NCBI GenBank assembly: GCA_001465015.1
Contig: LNEO01000249.1
Coordinates: 1 to 64,000 of the forward strand
Reading direction: 5' to 3'
DNA: 64,000 nt
Source of the DNA: Deltaproteobacteria bacterium Ga0077539
GTDB taxonomy: Bacteria; Myxococcota_A; Polyangia; Polyangiales; Ga0077539
Part shown: positions 25,628 through 34,688 of the stretch, piece after piece
Position numbering within the stretch: the first letter of the stretch is position 1
Layout: each line of letters opens with the position of its first letter
The notes under the pieces: model-generated
Seen by the model: the letters and a program-made list of their open reading frames with translations, nothing else
What the model was told of the DNA's origin: nothing
Database searches by the model: none
Translations under genes and position numbers: made by a program

Positions 25628-26932
25628 ATGCGTATTCGTCGTGTTCGACGCTCGGCGCTCTTCGTCGCGATCGGGCTCGCTGGCTGTGCGTCCTCGGGTC
25701 CTGCGGCCGTTCACACGAGCGCCACGGTCTCGGTGGCCGTGAGCGTGCGGTGTCCGCCCGGGCAGTCGTGCGGCGAGCGCCCGTTGCGGCCCGCGCGTGT
25801 CGAGCGTCCTGTCTTGCGAGCCGAGCGCCAACCAGAGCCGCCGCGGGTGTTACAGCTCGAGACGCCGCGGACTCCGACGCCGCCTCGGGCGGTGACCGCG
25901 ATCGCCGCCGGGGACTCGCACATGTGCGCGCTGCTCGACGACGGCGGCGTGTATTGCTGGGGCCGCAACGATCGTGGGCAGTGCGGACAGATCGATCGTC
26001 CGCGCGTGTACTGCTCGGGTCGCGACGCGACGTGCACCAGCTACGAGGGCGATCAGCACCGAACGTGGCGTCCGGCGCGCGTCGACGCGATGGCGACGGC
26101 GCGATCGATCGCGTTGGGAGAGAGCGTCTCGTGCGCGGTAGCGACGGACGGATCGCTGCGTTGCTGGGGCTATCACGGCGCGGGTCGCGGCTTTGGTCGA
26201 GGAGCGTTCGACGAGATGCGCGCCGTGCGGCCGGTGGTCGGCCTCGCCAACCCGCGCAGCGTTCACCTCGGCGATCGCGGCGGTTGCGTTGTGTCGGACA
26301 TGGGGGACGTCCGTTGCTTCAGCGCGGGATCGCTTGAGCCCGAGACGCTGCGGGGCTTTCGCAACCTGCGCGAGGTCTTCGAGGGCACTTATCAAGTGTG
26401 CGGTTGGGACGGCGGCGACTCGCTTCGCTGCAACGACATCAACCTCGAGTTGACGCGAGGCGGAACCGAGCACGCGCGCTTCGTCGCCACGCGCCCTGCG
26501 GGCTTCGCCATTCGGCGCTCGGGCCGCGAGGTGTGCGCGTGGACCACGCGCGGGCGCGTCGAGTGCGGCGGACACCCCGGCGGCTACGCGACGGGACGAC
26601 AGCGGCTCGTCGCGGTCGAAGGGCTGAGGGACGTCGTGCAGGTCGTCGGCGGAGAGACGCACTATTGCGCGCGTACGCGGCAGGGCGAGGTGTACTGCTG
26701 GGGAGCCAACGCTCGCGGGCAGATCGGCGATGGAACGACGGTGGATCGCAACGTTCCGGTGAAGGTCGAGCGGTTGCCCGAGGCGACGCAGCTCGTCGCG
26801 GGAGCGTTCTTCAACTGCGCGTTGGTTCGCGACGGTCGAGTGCTTTGCTGGGGCGACAACGCGTTTGGGCAGCTCGGCGACGGCGACCGCAACGAGCGAT
26901 CGCAAAACGACCCGACGCCGGTGCTGTGGTGA
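25628..26932 (+). CDS. RCC1-repeat lipoprotein A
   Basis: 434 residues from ATG 25628, chosen because it gives a compact signal peptide ending in the lipobox GLAGC (Cys20); ATG 25592 is an alternative. After a Pro/Arg-rich linker there are RCC1/BLIP-II-type repeats, each with a CAL...G.V.CWG.N..GQ pattern (for example CALLDDGGVYCWGRNDRGQ and CALVRDGRVLCWGDNAFGQL), which should build a seven-bladed propeller. Each blade carries a Cys pair, a form common in secreted bacterial RCC1 proteins. It is followed 14 bp later by a paralogue. Confidence 0.85.
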   Translation: MRIRRVRRSALFVAIGLAGCASSGPAAVHTSATVSVAVSVRCPPGQSCGERPLRPARVERPVLRAERQPEPPRVLQLETPRTPTPPRAVTAIAAGDSHMCALLDDGGVYCWGRNDRGQCGQIDRPRVYCSGRDATCTSYEGDQHRTWRPARVDAMATARSIALGESVSCAVATDGSLRCWGYHGAGRGFGRGAFDEMRAVRPVVGLANPRSVHLGDRGGCVVSDMGDVRCFSAGSLEPETLRGFRNLREVFEGTYQVCGWDGGDSLRCNDINLELTRGGTEHARFVATRPAGFAIRRSGREVCAWTTRGRVECGGHPGGYATGRQRLVAVEGLRDVVQVVGGETHYCARTRQGEVYCWGANARGQIGDGTTVDRNVPVKVERLPEATQLVAGAFFNCALVRDGRVLCWGDNAFGQLGDGDRNERSQNDPTPVLW

Positions 26933-26946
26933 ACGGAGGTTCGATC

Positions 26947-28248
26947 TTGAAAACGTGGGCCATTGTTGCGTTGTCGATGGGCGCCGCGCACTGCGGCGGA
27001 GCACGCCCTTCGCCGGACGACCAGCAGGCGACGATCATCGCGGTCCGCGCGAACATCGCCCTTCGAGAGCAGCGCGTCGCGGGCAACGCCGACCCGGGCG
27101 GATCGCCTGCTACCGGCGGTCGTGCGTCGCGGGTGCAGGCTGATGCTGGAGTTGCTCGGACGATCGTGGCGCGCACCCGGTGTTATGCAGAGGACGAGCG
27201 ACACCCGCAAGAGGTCGTGGACCTCGCGAGCGGACGCTGGCACAGCTGCGTCGTTCTTCGCGACCGAACCGTGCGCTGCTGGGGGTGGAACTACGACGGA
27301 CAGCTCGGCGACGGCACGCGCTCGGGTCACAACGCGCCCATCGTCGTGCAGGGGCTGCGAGACATCGTCGAGGTGCGCGCTGGCTGGGATTTCTCTTGCG
27401 CTCGAGCGAGCGGCGGCGCCGTGCATTGCTGGGGCGAAAACGACTACGGACAGCTCGGCGACGGAGACCGCCACACGCGCGCGACGCCCGTGTCGGTCGT
27501 TGGAATCCGCGACGCGCGGCAGATCACCGTGGGTGAGACGCACGCGTGTGCGCTGCGGGCGGGTGGGGCTGTCTCGTGCTGGGGCGAAAACGAGTTCGGC
27601 GAGCTCGGAGACGGCACGACGACGCTTCGGACGCGCCCCGTCGCTGCGCGGTTCGGCCGCGGCGTCACGGAGCTTTCGGCGGGCGACGGCGGGACGTGCG
27701 GGCTGCACGAGGACGGCCGCGTGACGTGCGCCGGATGGCTCGCGCGCGGATCGACGCCGGCGCGGGTGCAGGGGCTGCCTGTCGGCGTCGTCGACGTGGC
27801 GATCGCGAAGAACTTCGCCTGCGCAAACACCGTCGATGACGAGCCGCGGTGCTGGGGCGAAGGATTCGTCGGGCAGCTCGGCGGAGAAAACGCGGCTGCG
27901 GGAGAGCTGTTGGTTCCTCGGCCCATCGCAGGGCTGCGCGCGGTCAGCCAGGTGTCCCTCGGCCGTCGCGGCGGATGCGCGGTGCGGCGCGACGGGCAGC
28001 TGTGGTGTTGGGGGAGGGTGGGGCTCGCCGCCCGCCAGAGCCGCGACAGCGACGAGGTCATCGGGAGGCCGCCGCACCGCGTGGCGTCGCTCGAGGGCGT
28101 CGTGCAAGTGTCGGTCGGAGATGATTTTGTGTGCGCCAGAATGAACGCTGGCGGCGTCTGCTGCTTCGGCGGCGGCAACAACGGGCAGCTCGGGCACAAC
28201 GCGACCAGCGACGCGAGCGAGGACGCCCCGGTCGCGGTCCGCTGGTGA
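26947..28248 (+). CDS. RCC1-repeat lipoprotein-like protein B
   Basis: 433 residues from TTG 26947. The start is set by a perfect GGAGG at 26935-26939, 7 bases upstream; the GTG at 26929 overlaps the previous stop but has no such site. The N-terminus is hydrophobic and ends in MGAAHCGG, where the Cys is preceded by His, so lipidation is uncertain. RCC1 repeats follow (CWGWNYDGQLGDG, CWGENDYGQLGDG, CWGENEFGELGDG, CCFGGGNNGQLG). It is a tandem duplicate of the upstream gene and likely co-transcribed with it. Confidence 0.85.
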   Translation: MKTWAIVALSMGAAHCGGARPSPDDQQATIIAVRANIALREQRVAGNADPGGSPATGGRASRVQADAGVARTIVARTRCYAEDERHPQEVVDLASGRWHSCVVLRDRTVRCWGWNYDGQLGDGTRSGHNAPIVVQGLRDIVEVRAGWDFSCARASGGAVHCWGENDYGQLGDGDRHTRATPVSVVGIRDARQITVGETHACALRAGGAVSCWGENEFGELGDGTTTLRTRPVAARFGRGVTELSAGDGGTCGLHEDGRVTCAGWLARGSTPARVQGLPVGVVDVAIAKNFACANTVDDEPRCWGEGFVGQLGGENAAAGELLVPRPIAGLRAVSQVSLGRRGGCAVRRDGQLWCWGRVGLAARQSRDSDEVIGRPPHRVASLEGVVQVSVGDDFVCARMNAGGVCCFGGGNNGQLGHNATSDASEDAPVAVRW

Positions 28249-28309
28249 CGGCGCCGCGCGAGCGCGCTTGCTTCACGAGCGCAGTCGCGGTTCTACTCGC
28301 CGCCCTGTG

Positions 28310-29092
28310 ATGAGCGCTGCCGACCGGCCGGTGATTCTGGTGAGCAACGACGACGGAGTGCACTCCGCGGGCATTCGCGCGGTCGCCGAGGCGCTTTCTG
28401 CGCTCGGCGACGTGTACACGGTCGCGCCCGACCGCGAGCAGAGCGCGACGAGCCACTCGATCACGCTCAACCGGCCGCTGCGCTGCTGGCCGGTCGGAGA
28501 GCGGCGGTACGCCGTAGACGGATCTCCGGTGGACGCTGTGTATATCGCGCTGCACCACCGCGAGCTGCTCCCGAAGAAGCCCGCGATCGTCGTGAGCGGG
28601 ATCAACCACGGTCTCAACATGGGTAGCGACGTGTTCTATTCGGGCACCGTCGCGGCCGCGCGCGAGGCTGCGCTTCGCGGGATCGACGCGCTCGCTGTCA
28701 GCGCTCCGGGCGACAACGACCTCGCACTCGTGTGCAAATACGCGCTCGAAGTCGCGACGCAGCTGCTCGAGCACCGCGCCGAGCGAGCGCCGGACGCCTC
28801 GGCCGCGCTGTGGAACCTCAACGTCCCCAAGGCCCCTGTGCACGGCGTTCGCATCACGCGACAGGGAGAGCGGACCTACGACGACATGGTCGAGGTGCGC
28901 GCGGACCCGCGGGGACGGCCGTATCTCTGGATCGGCGGCCCGATGGTGAGGCATCCGCACCTCGAGGGTGCGGACACGACCGCGTTCGACGCGGGGTGGG
29001 CGAGCCTCACGCCGCTCGCGCTCGACCAGACACGAAGCGACTCGATGGCCGCCTTGTGGGCGCGCTTTTCAAAGACGGGAGACGGACGATGA
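28310..29092 (+). CDS. surE: 5'-nucleotidase SurE
   Basis: 260 residues with the SurE metal site SNDDGVHSAGI, the SATSHSIT segment, SGINHGLNMGSDVFYSGTV and the C-terminal TTAFDAGWASLTPL. SurE hydrolyses nucleoside 5'- and 3'-monophosphates in the cytoplasm. The stop overlaps the apt start (ATGA), coupling nucleotide dephosphorylation to adenine salvage. Confidence 0.95.
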   Translation: MSAADRPVILVSNDDGVHSAGIRAVAEALSALGDVYTVAPDREQSATSHSITLNRPLRCWPVGERRYAVDGSPVDAVYIALHHRELLPKKPAIVVSGINHGLNMGSDVFYSGTVAAAREAALRGIDALAVSAPGDNDLALVCKYALEVATQLLEHRAERAPDASAALWNLNVPKAPVHGVRITRQGERTYDDMVEVRADPRGRPYLWIGGPMVRHPHLEGADTTAFDAGWASLTPLALDQTRSDSMAALWARFSKTGDGR

Positions 29093-29625
29093 CCGACGCT
29101 GGCGACGAATTGTTGAAGAAGCTTATCCGAGACGTGCCCGACTTTCCCAAGCCGGGGATCATGTTCAAGGACATCACGCCGTTGCTCGCGAACCCCGACG
29201 CGTTCGCGACGGTGCTCGATCGAATCGCGACGCACTTCTCCGGCCCTCGCGCGTTCGACGTGGTGGTCGGCATCGAGTCGCGCGGGTTCATCTTCGGCGC
29301 GGCCCTCGCGGCGCGGACGGCGACGAGCTTCGTTCCCGTTCGCAAGCCGGGCAAGCTCCCCGCCGCGAAAGACCGCGTCGAGTACTCGCTCGAGTACGGA
29401 ACGGACGCGCTCGAGATGCACAAGAACTCGCTCCACGCCGGCAATCGCGTCCTCGTCGTCGACGACGTCATCGCGACGGGCGGGACCGTGCGCGCGGCCA
29501 TCGACCTCGTGCGCCTGCAGGGCGGCTCAGTGATCGGCACGGCGTTCGCGATCGAGCTGGGATTCCTCGGCGGTCGCAAGCGCATTCCGGACGGCGTCGA
29601 GGTCTTCAGCGTCCTTTCGTACTGA
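29089..29625 (+). CDS. apt: Adenine phosphoribosyltransferase
   Basis: 178 residues from ATG 29089, which overlaps the surE stop. It has the type I PRTase PRPP-binding loop VLVVDDVIATGGTVRAA (about 119-135), GIESRGFIFGAALA, and the N-terminal IRDVPDFPKPGIMFKDITPLL typical of Apt. It converts adenine and PRPP to AMP. The 2OG oxygenase starts 1 bp after its stop. Confidence 0.96.
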   Translation: MTDAGDELLKKLIRDVPDFPKPGIMFKDITPLLANPDAFATVLDRIATHFSGPRAFDVVVGIESRGFIFGAALAARTATSFVPVRKPGKLPAAKDRVEYSLEYGTDALEMHKNSLHAGNRVLVVDDVIATGGTVRAAIDLVRLQGGSVIGTAFAIELGFLGGRKRIPDGVEVFSVLSY

Positions 29626-29626
29626 G

Positions 29627-30562
29627 ATGTTCGAGCTGCCCGTCGTCGACTTTCGGTTGTACTCGAGCGGCGCGGCCTCGGATCGCGCGTCGTTCTGCGA
29701 CGCGTTCGGGCGGTCTTTGCGCGAGCACGGGTTCGGCGTCGTCGCCGAGCACCCGGTGTCTCGTCCGAGGATCGAGCGCGCGTTCGCGCTGTGCGAGGCG
29801 TTTTTCTTGCGCCCCGACGCCGAGAAGCGCGCGCTGATCGTGCCCGAGTCCCGCGGCAACCGCGGGTACGTCCCGTTCGGCGGCGAGCGCGCGGTGGGCG
29901 CGAAGCTCGCGGACCTCAAGGAGTTCTTTCACATCGGTCAGGAGCGCCCCGCCGCGGGCCTCGCGCTTCATGGCAACGCGTGGCCGACGCACGACCTTGC
30001 CTTTCGCGAAGAGCTCTCGGCGCTTTATGCGGACTTCGAACGCACTGCAAAATCGCTGCTCGAAGCGATCGCGACGCACCTCGACCTCTCGCCCCAGCAC
30101 TTTTCATCGATGGTGGACGGCGGGGACTCGATCCTGCGGTTGATCCATTATCCGCCGGTCCCCGACGACGCTCCTTCGGACGCGATTCGCGCGGCGGCGC
30201 ACGAAGACATCAACCTCATCACGCTGCTCGCCGAGGGGACGTCGGGCGGCCTCGAGCTGCTCGGACGCGACGGAGACTGGTACGCGGTTCACTCGCTGCG
30301 CGGGCACCTCGTGATCAACGCTGGCGACATGCTCCAGCGCGCGACGCACGGTCGCATCCGCTCGACGACCCACCGCGTGGTCAACCCCGTCACCGGCAAC
30401 GCGCGGCGCATTTCGATCCCGTTCTTCACGCACCCGCGACCCGACGTGCTGCTCGATCCGATGCCACCCGAGGCTGGATACGCGGGCCCGACGCACTCGG
30501 CCATCACTGCAGGCGCGTATCTCGCCGAGCGTCTCGCCGCGATCGCGGCGAAGCCGGCGTAA
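29627..30562 (+). CDS. Isopenicillin-N-synthase-like Fe(II)/2-oxoglutarate dioxygenase
   Basis: 311 residues. The N-terminal DIOX_N part (LPVVDFR ... SLREHGFGVV) precedes a 2OG-Fe(II) oxygenase core with His-x-Asp in AAHEDINLITLL, the distal His in STTHRVVNP and Arg-x-Ser in ARRISIPFF, so iron and 2-oxoglutarate binding residues are complete. The substrate is unknown. It is tightly packed after apt (1 bp) and before argS (62 bp), yet has no obvious link to purine salvage. Confidence 0.87.
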   Translation: MFELPVVDFRLYSSGAASDRASFCDAFGRSLREHGFGVVAEHPVSRPRIERAFALCEAFFLRPDAEKRALIVPESRGNRGYVPFGGERAVGAKLADLKEFFHIGQERPAAGLALHGNAWPTHDLAFREELSALYADFERTAKSLLEAIATHLDLSPQHFSSMVDGGDSILRLIHYPPVPDDAPSDAIRAAAHEDINLITLLAEGTSGGLELLGRDGDWYAVHSLRGHLVINAGDMLQRATHGRIRSTTHRVVNPVTGNARRISIPFFTHPRPDVLLDPMPPEAGYAGPTHSAITAGAYLAERLAAIAAKPA

Positions 30563-30624
30563 CGGCGTTTCCCGCGAGTTTGTCCCTTCACACGGTCGAG
30601 CGAGCGCGTTATCGCCGGGGGACC

Positions 30625-32391
30625 ATGACTGTCGATCCCACGCCCATCGATCCCACGCGAGCGCTCGCGCCCCGGTTTGCAGCGGCGCTCGAGGCCGCCT
30701 TCGGCGCAGAGTACCGAGACACCGACCCGCTGTTGCAGTGGTCCGATCGCGCGGATTTGCAGGCTAACTGCTCGCTGGGTCTCGCCAAGCGCATCGGCGA
30801 GAAGAACCCTCGCGCCGTCGCTGAGCGCCTCGTCGCGAAGCTCGACGCGAGCGACATCGTCGAGCGCTTCGAGATCGCCGGGCCGGGCTTCATCAACATC
30901 ACGATCAAGTCCGAGTGGCTCGCGGCGCAGCTCTCTGAGCGGCTCGGGGACGCGCGGATGGGCGTCGCTCCCACGGCGGCGCCCGAGACCGTCGTGATCG
31001 ACTACTCTTCGCCGAACGTCGCCAAGGAGATGCACGTCGGGCACTTGCGCAGCACCGTGATCGGCGACTGCCTCGCGCGGCTGCTCGAGTGGCAAGGGCA
31101 CGCGGTGCATCGCCAGAACCATGTGGGCGACTGGGGGACGCCGTTTGGCATGCTCATCGAGCACCTGCTCGACCTCGGTGAGACCCGCGCGATCGAAGAG
31201 CTCGGCGTGGGCGAGCTCAACTCGTTCTACCGCGCGGCGCGGGTGAAATTCGAAGAGAGCGACGCGTTCAAGGACCGCGCTCGAAAGCGCGTCGTCGCGC
31301 TGCAAGCGGGTGACCAAGAGACGCTGCGGCTCTGGAAGATCCTCGTCGACGAGTCCACCGCGTACTTCGATGCGGTCTACAAGAAGCTCGACGTGACGCT
31401 GAAGCCCTCGCACATCGCGGGGGAGAGCTTCTACAACCCGTGGCTGCAGTCGGTCGTCGACGAGCTCGAAGAGAAGAAGCTGTCCGAGCTGAGCGACGGC
31501 GCTGTGTGCGTGTTTCCTCCGGGATTCGTCTCGAAAGAGAAGAAGCCGCTGCCGCTCATCGTGCGCAAGAGCGACGACGGCTTCGGCTATCCCGCGACGG
31601 ACCTCGCGGCGGTGCGCTACCGCACGCAGACGCTGAAGGCGACGCGCATGCTCTACGTCGTCGGCGCGCCGCAAGCGCAGCACTTCGCGATGGTGTTCGC
31701 GGTCGCGAAGATGGCGGGTTGGCTCGCGGCTCCCGCGCGCGCCGAGCACGTGGGCTTCGGCTCGGTGCTCGGGACGGACAAGCAGATCTATCGCACGCGC
31801 TCGGGCGAGACCGTGCGGCTCGTGGACCTGATCGACGCGGCGTACGACCGGTCGCTCGAGATCGTCCGCGAGAACTCGACGCACATCCCAGAGGACGAGC
31901 AGCGCGAGATCGCCAAGGCCGTCGGCAACGCGGCGATCAAGTACGCCGACCTCTCGAGCGATCGGGTGAAGGACTACGTGTTCGACCTCGATCGCATGGT
32001 GAAGCCCGTCGGCGACACGGGCGTGTATCTCCTCTACGCGCACGCGCGCAGCCGCTCGATCTTGCGCAAGGTCGAGAAGGAGCATGGCTTGAAGGCTCCC
32101 GAGGCGGGCGCTCGTTTGCTCATCGAACACGCGTCTGAGAAGCGTCTGGTGCTGCAGATCAGCAAGCTCGCGTCGGTGCTGGACGAGGTCACGACCGTGC
32201 TCGCTCCGCACAAGCTGTGCGGGTATCTGTTCGACCTCTCGGTGCGCTTCAACGACTTCTGGAACCAGTGTCCTGTGCTCCAGTCCGAAGGCGACACGAG
32301 GCTCTCTCGGCTCGCGCTGGTGCGCGCGACGGCGGACACGTTGAAGCTCGGGCTCTCGCTGCTCGGCATTTCGGCGCCCGATCGCATGTAA
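30625..32391 (+). CDS. argS: Arginine-tRNA ligase
   Basis: 588 residues from ATG 30625 with a GGGGGA site just upstream. It has the ArgS N-terminal additional domain, the class I HIGH-type motif in SSPNVAKEMHVGHLRSTVIGD, and the GSVLGTDKQIYRTRSGE segment where ArgS enzymes often lack a canonical KMSK. The C-terminal DALR anticodon-binding domain ends in LGLSLLGISAPDRM. It charges tRNA-Arg. Confidence 0.96.
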   Translation: MTVDPTPIDPTRALAPRFAAALEAAFGAEYRDTDPLLQWSDRADLQANCSLGLAKRIGEKNPRAVAERLVAKLDASDIVERFEIAGPGFINITIKSEWLAAQLSERLGDARMGVAPTAAPETVVIDYSSPNVAKEMHVGHLRSTVIGDCLARLLEWQGHAVHRQNHVGDWGTPFGMLIEHLLDLGETRAIEELGVGELNSFYRAARVKFEESDAFKDRARKRVVALQAGDQETLRLWKILVDESTAYFDAVYKKLDVTLKPSHIAGESFYNPWLQSVVDELEEKKLSELSDGAVCVFPPGFVSKEKKPLPLIVRKSDDGFGYPATDLAAVRYRTQTLKATRMLYVVGAPQAQHFAMVFAVAKMAGWLAAPARAEHVGFGSVLGTDKQIYRTRSGETVRLVDLIDAAYDRSLEIVRENSTHIPEDEQREIAKAVGNAAIKYADLSSDRVKDYVFDLDRMVKPVGDTGVYLLYAHARSRSILRKVEKEHGLKAPEAGARLLIEHASEKRLVLQISKLASVLDEVTTVLAPHKLCGYLFDLSVRFNDFWNQCPVLQSEGDTRLSRLALVRATADTLKLGLSLLGISAPDRM

Positions 32392-32422
32392 TTGGGGCGG
32401 CGCGGCGAGGTACGCTCGGCGC

Positions 32423-33268
32423 ATGGCGCACCTCGACCTCGAGCTGAAGAAGGACGTCTCGTCGTTTCGCAAGATGGCGATCGGGACGTGGCAGACCGCG
32501 TACGACCCTACTGTCTACGGGACGCTCTCGGTTCGGATGGAGAAGGCGCTCGAGTACATGAAGCGCTTTCGCGAGGTGCACGGGGTTCACCTCACGGTGA
32601 CGCACCTCGTGACGAAGGCCGTCGCCGAGGCGCTCAAGCGATGCCCCGACGCCAACGCGATCCTGCGGTTCAACAAGATCTACCTGCGCAAGGGCGTGAC
32701 GGTCTCGGTCTTGGTGGTGCAGACCGATCAGGGCGACGGAAAGGTCGATCTCACCGCAGCGAAGATCGCGAACTGCGAAGAGAAGAACCTCAAGCAGATC
32801 GCCGAAGAGCTTCAAGCGACGGTGGACAAGGTTCGGCAGCGCAAGGACGTCGCGCTCGAGAAGGGCAAGGGCACGGTGGGCGCGATCCCGTTTCTCTTCA
32901 TGAACATGTTTCTGAAGCTGCTCGGGTTCTTGATGTACACGCTGAACATCGACCTGTCGTTTCTCGGGATGCCGAAGGACGCGTTCGGAGGCGTGACGGT
33001 GACCAACGTCGGGTCGCTCGGGCTCGACGTCGCGTACGTGCCGCTCGTGCCGTATACGAACACGCCGATTTTCGTCGCCCCTGGCGCGATCGTCGACGAG
33101 CCCGTCGTGGACAACGGCCAGGTTGTACCGGGAAAGATCATGCGAATCGGCGCGAGCTTCGATCACCGGTTCATTGATGGTCTTCACGCGTCGGTGCTCT
33201 CCAAGACAGTGAAAGAACTGCTCGAGAACCCATTCGAGAAGCTCGATCCGCTACCGCCACGGGACTGA
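32423..33268 (+). CDS. Stand-alone 2-oxoacid dehydrogenase E2-type acyltransferase domain
   Basis: 281 residues that match only the catalytic domain of E2 acyltransferases: TLSVRMEKALEYMKRF near the start, FGGVTVTNVGSLGLD, and the active-site SFDHRFIDGLHAS with its conserved His and Asp. No lipoyl or E1/E3-binding domain is present, and no E1 or E3 gene is adjacent. It may transfer acyl groups between CoA and another carrier. It starts 31 bp after argS. Confidence 0.83.
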   Translation: MAHLDLELKKDVSSFRKMAIGTWQTAYDPTVYGTLSVRMEKALEYMKRFREVHGVHLTVTHLVTKAVAEALKRCPDANAILRFNKIYLRKGVTVSVLVVQTDQGDGKVDLTAAKIANCEEKNLKQIAEELQATVDKVRQRKDVALEKGKGTVGAIPFLFMNMFLKLLGFLMYTLNIDLSFLGMPKDAFGGVTVTNVGSLGLDVAYVPLVPYTNTPIFVAPGAIVDEPVVDNGQVVPGKIMRIGASFDHRFIDGLHASVLSKTVKELLENPFEKLDPLPPRD

Positions 33269-33347
33269 ACTGCACGAGTCGCGTCCGCCGCAGCCAACCC
33301 GACAATCGATCAGTCTCGCGTCGATTGCGCGGCAAATTTGGGTCGGG

Positions 33348-33363
33348 TGGCACATGTATTGAA
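33348..33363 (+). promoter_or_regulatory. Sigma-54-like promoter element, imperfect
   Basis: TGGCACATGTATTGAA has a perfect -24 box (TGGCAC) but GA instead of the usual GC at -12. It lies 22 bases before GTG 33385 of the first prepilin gene, so a transcript would start only about 11 bases before the start codon, next to the GAGG ribosome site. The weak -12 makes it tentative. Confidence 0.4.
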
Positions 33364-33384
33364 AGATACGGGGCGAGGCAGGCA

Positions 33385-33981
33385 GTGAAACGACTAGCAG
33401 CACGCTCTAGAGGCGAAGCGCGGCCCAGCCCGCGTTCGACCGTGCGATCGGTGGGGCGACGGGCATTTACTCTCATCGAGCTGATGATCGTCGTGGCGAT
33501 TCTGGGCATTCTCGCGGCGGTCGCGATTCCTGCCATGATTCGCTACCTGCGCCGCGCCAAGACCACAGAGGCCGTCGACAAGCTCTCGTACATGTACCGA
33601 ATGGCGTCCGTGTATGCGCAGTCGCAGCGCTACGGTCGCGGAGTCGGTGGGCCCTCGCTCGGAGTGCAGTTTCCCGCGAGCGCTGGCCCCACTCCGGCGA
33701 CGGTGGCGCCGGGCATCAAGGTGGCAGATCCAGCTGGGACGTGGGACACGAGCCAGACCTGGTACGCGCTGGCGTTCGGCTTCGCAGCGGGTGAACCGCA
33801 CTACTACTCGTACCAGTTCGACTCCGCCGGGAGCGGTTCGAGCGCTGCGTTTACTGCGCGCGCGCTCGGCGACCTCGACGGGGATGGGTTGCTCTCGACC
33901 TTCGAGCGCGCCGCACAAATGACCCCGAACCTCGAAGTCCAAGGGTCGATGGGCATCTACATGGAGCGCGAGCTCGAGTGA
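33385..33981 (+). CDS. Type IV prepilin-like protein 1
   Basis: 198 residues from GTG 33385, with GAGG 6 bases upstream. A long basic leader ends in RRA before FTLIELMIVVAILGILAAVA, the N-methylated prepilin helix; the residue before Phe is Ala, not the usual Gly. The globular domain ends with GDLDGDGLLSTFERA, an Asp-rich Ca-binding-like loop shared by all three pilins here. It would be processed by PilD and join a pilus or pseudopilus. A TTG at 33325 is an alternative start. Confidence 0.83.
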   Translation: MKRLAARSRGEARPSPRSTVRSVGRRAFTLIELMIVVAILGILAAVAIPAMIRYLRRAKTTEAVDKLSYMYRMASVYAQSQRYGRGVGGPSLGVQFPASAGPTPATVAPGIKVADPAGTWDTSQTWYALAFGFAAGEPHYYSYQFDSAGSGSSAAFTARALGDLDGDGLLSTFERAAQMTPNLEVQGSMGIYMERELE

Positions 33982-34131
33982 GCGACAATTCTCGTCAGCT
34001 CGACTGCCAAAGATTGTCACTCCCACATCGGGGCTCGCGTGTGCGCGCGTCTGCTTCGAGCTCGTGACGACGCAGCTTCACTCCTCGCAACGCACGTGCG
34101 TTGGCGCTGAGTTATCGACCGCACGAAAGCG

Positions 34132-34686
34132 ATGGTAGCGTTGATGCAAATGACCAAACGGCGAGTTCGGCGCGCGGGATTCACGCTGATCGAGTTGATG
34201 CTCACCGTCGCGATCCTGGGGATTCTCTCGGCGATCGCCCTCGTCTCGTTTCGACGCTTCACGCGGCGGGCGCGGACGACGGAGGCCTACAACATGCTCG
34301 GCATGATTCGGATGCGACAGGAGTCGTACCGAAGCGAGTTTTCGCAGTTCGCCGACGTCTCCGGCGCGCTCGGCACCATGTGGCCGGCGACGGTCTCGGC
34401 GACGTCGCAGAACTGGTACGCAGGAGTGCCCGACGGATGGACGCAGCTTGGCGTTCGGCCCACGGGCAACGTGTATTACCAGTACGCGACGGTCGCTGGG
34501 CTGCCCCCGGCGGTTCCTGCGGTGCCCGGCGCGGCGCCTGCGGACCTCGGGTACTCGTCGCTTCCCCAACAGGATGCGTGGTGGGTCGCGCACGCTCGCG
34601 GCGACCTGGACGGCGATGGGACACAGTCGCTCTTCGAGACGGCGTCGTTTACGAGCAGCATCTACGTCGAGCGCGAGACCGAGTAG
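34132..34686 (+). CDS. Type IV prepilin-like protein 2
   Basis: 184 residues from ATG 34132 (in-frame ATGs at 34144 and 34150 are alternatives). The short basic leader ends in RAG before FTLIELMLTVAILGILSAIA, a standard prepilin peptidase site. It keeps the RRARTTEAYNMLG region and the Asp-rich loop GDLDGDGTQSLFETA of its neighbours but is otherwise divergent, with a Pro/Ala-rich insert (PAVPAVPGAAPADLG). It is the middle gene of the prepilin trio. Confidence 0.85.
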   Translation: MVALMQMTKRRVRRAGFTLIELMLTVAILGILSAIALVSFRRFTRRARTTEAYNMLGMIRMRQESYRSEFSQFADVSGALGTMWPATVSATSQNWYAGVPDGWTQLGVRPTGNVYYQYATVAGLPPAVPAVPGAAPADLGYSSLPQQDAWWVAHARGDLDGDGTQSLFETASFTSSIYVERETE

Positions 34687-34688
34687 CT

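Noticed and set aside
30289-32472. A 727-codon minus-strand frame opposite argS
   Set aside because: It is the antisense shadow of argS, with low-complexity Arg/His/Leu composition and no motif.
33984-34018. GACAAT/ATTGTC inverted repeat after prepilin 1
   Set aside because: Six-base arms with about 23 bases between and no U-run; not convincing as terminator or operator.
34100-34116. A sigma-54-like TTGGCGCTGAGTTATC before prepilin 2
   Set aside because: The -12 GC is missing and the -24 box has a mismatch, so the essential GG-N10-GC pair is absent.
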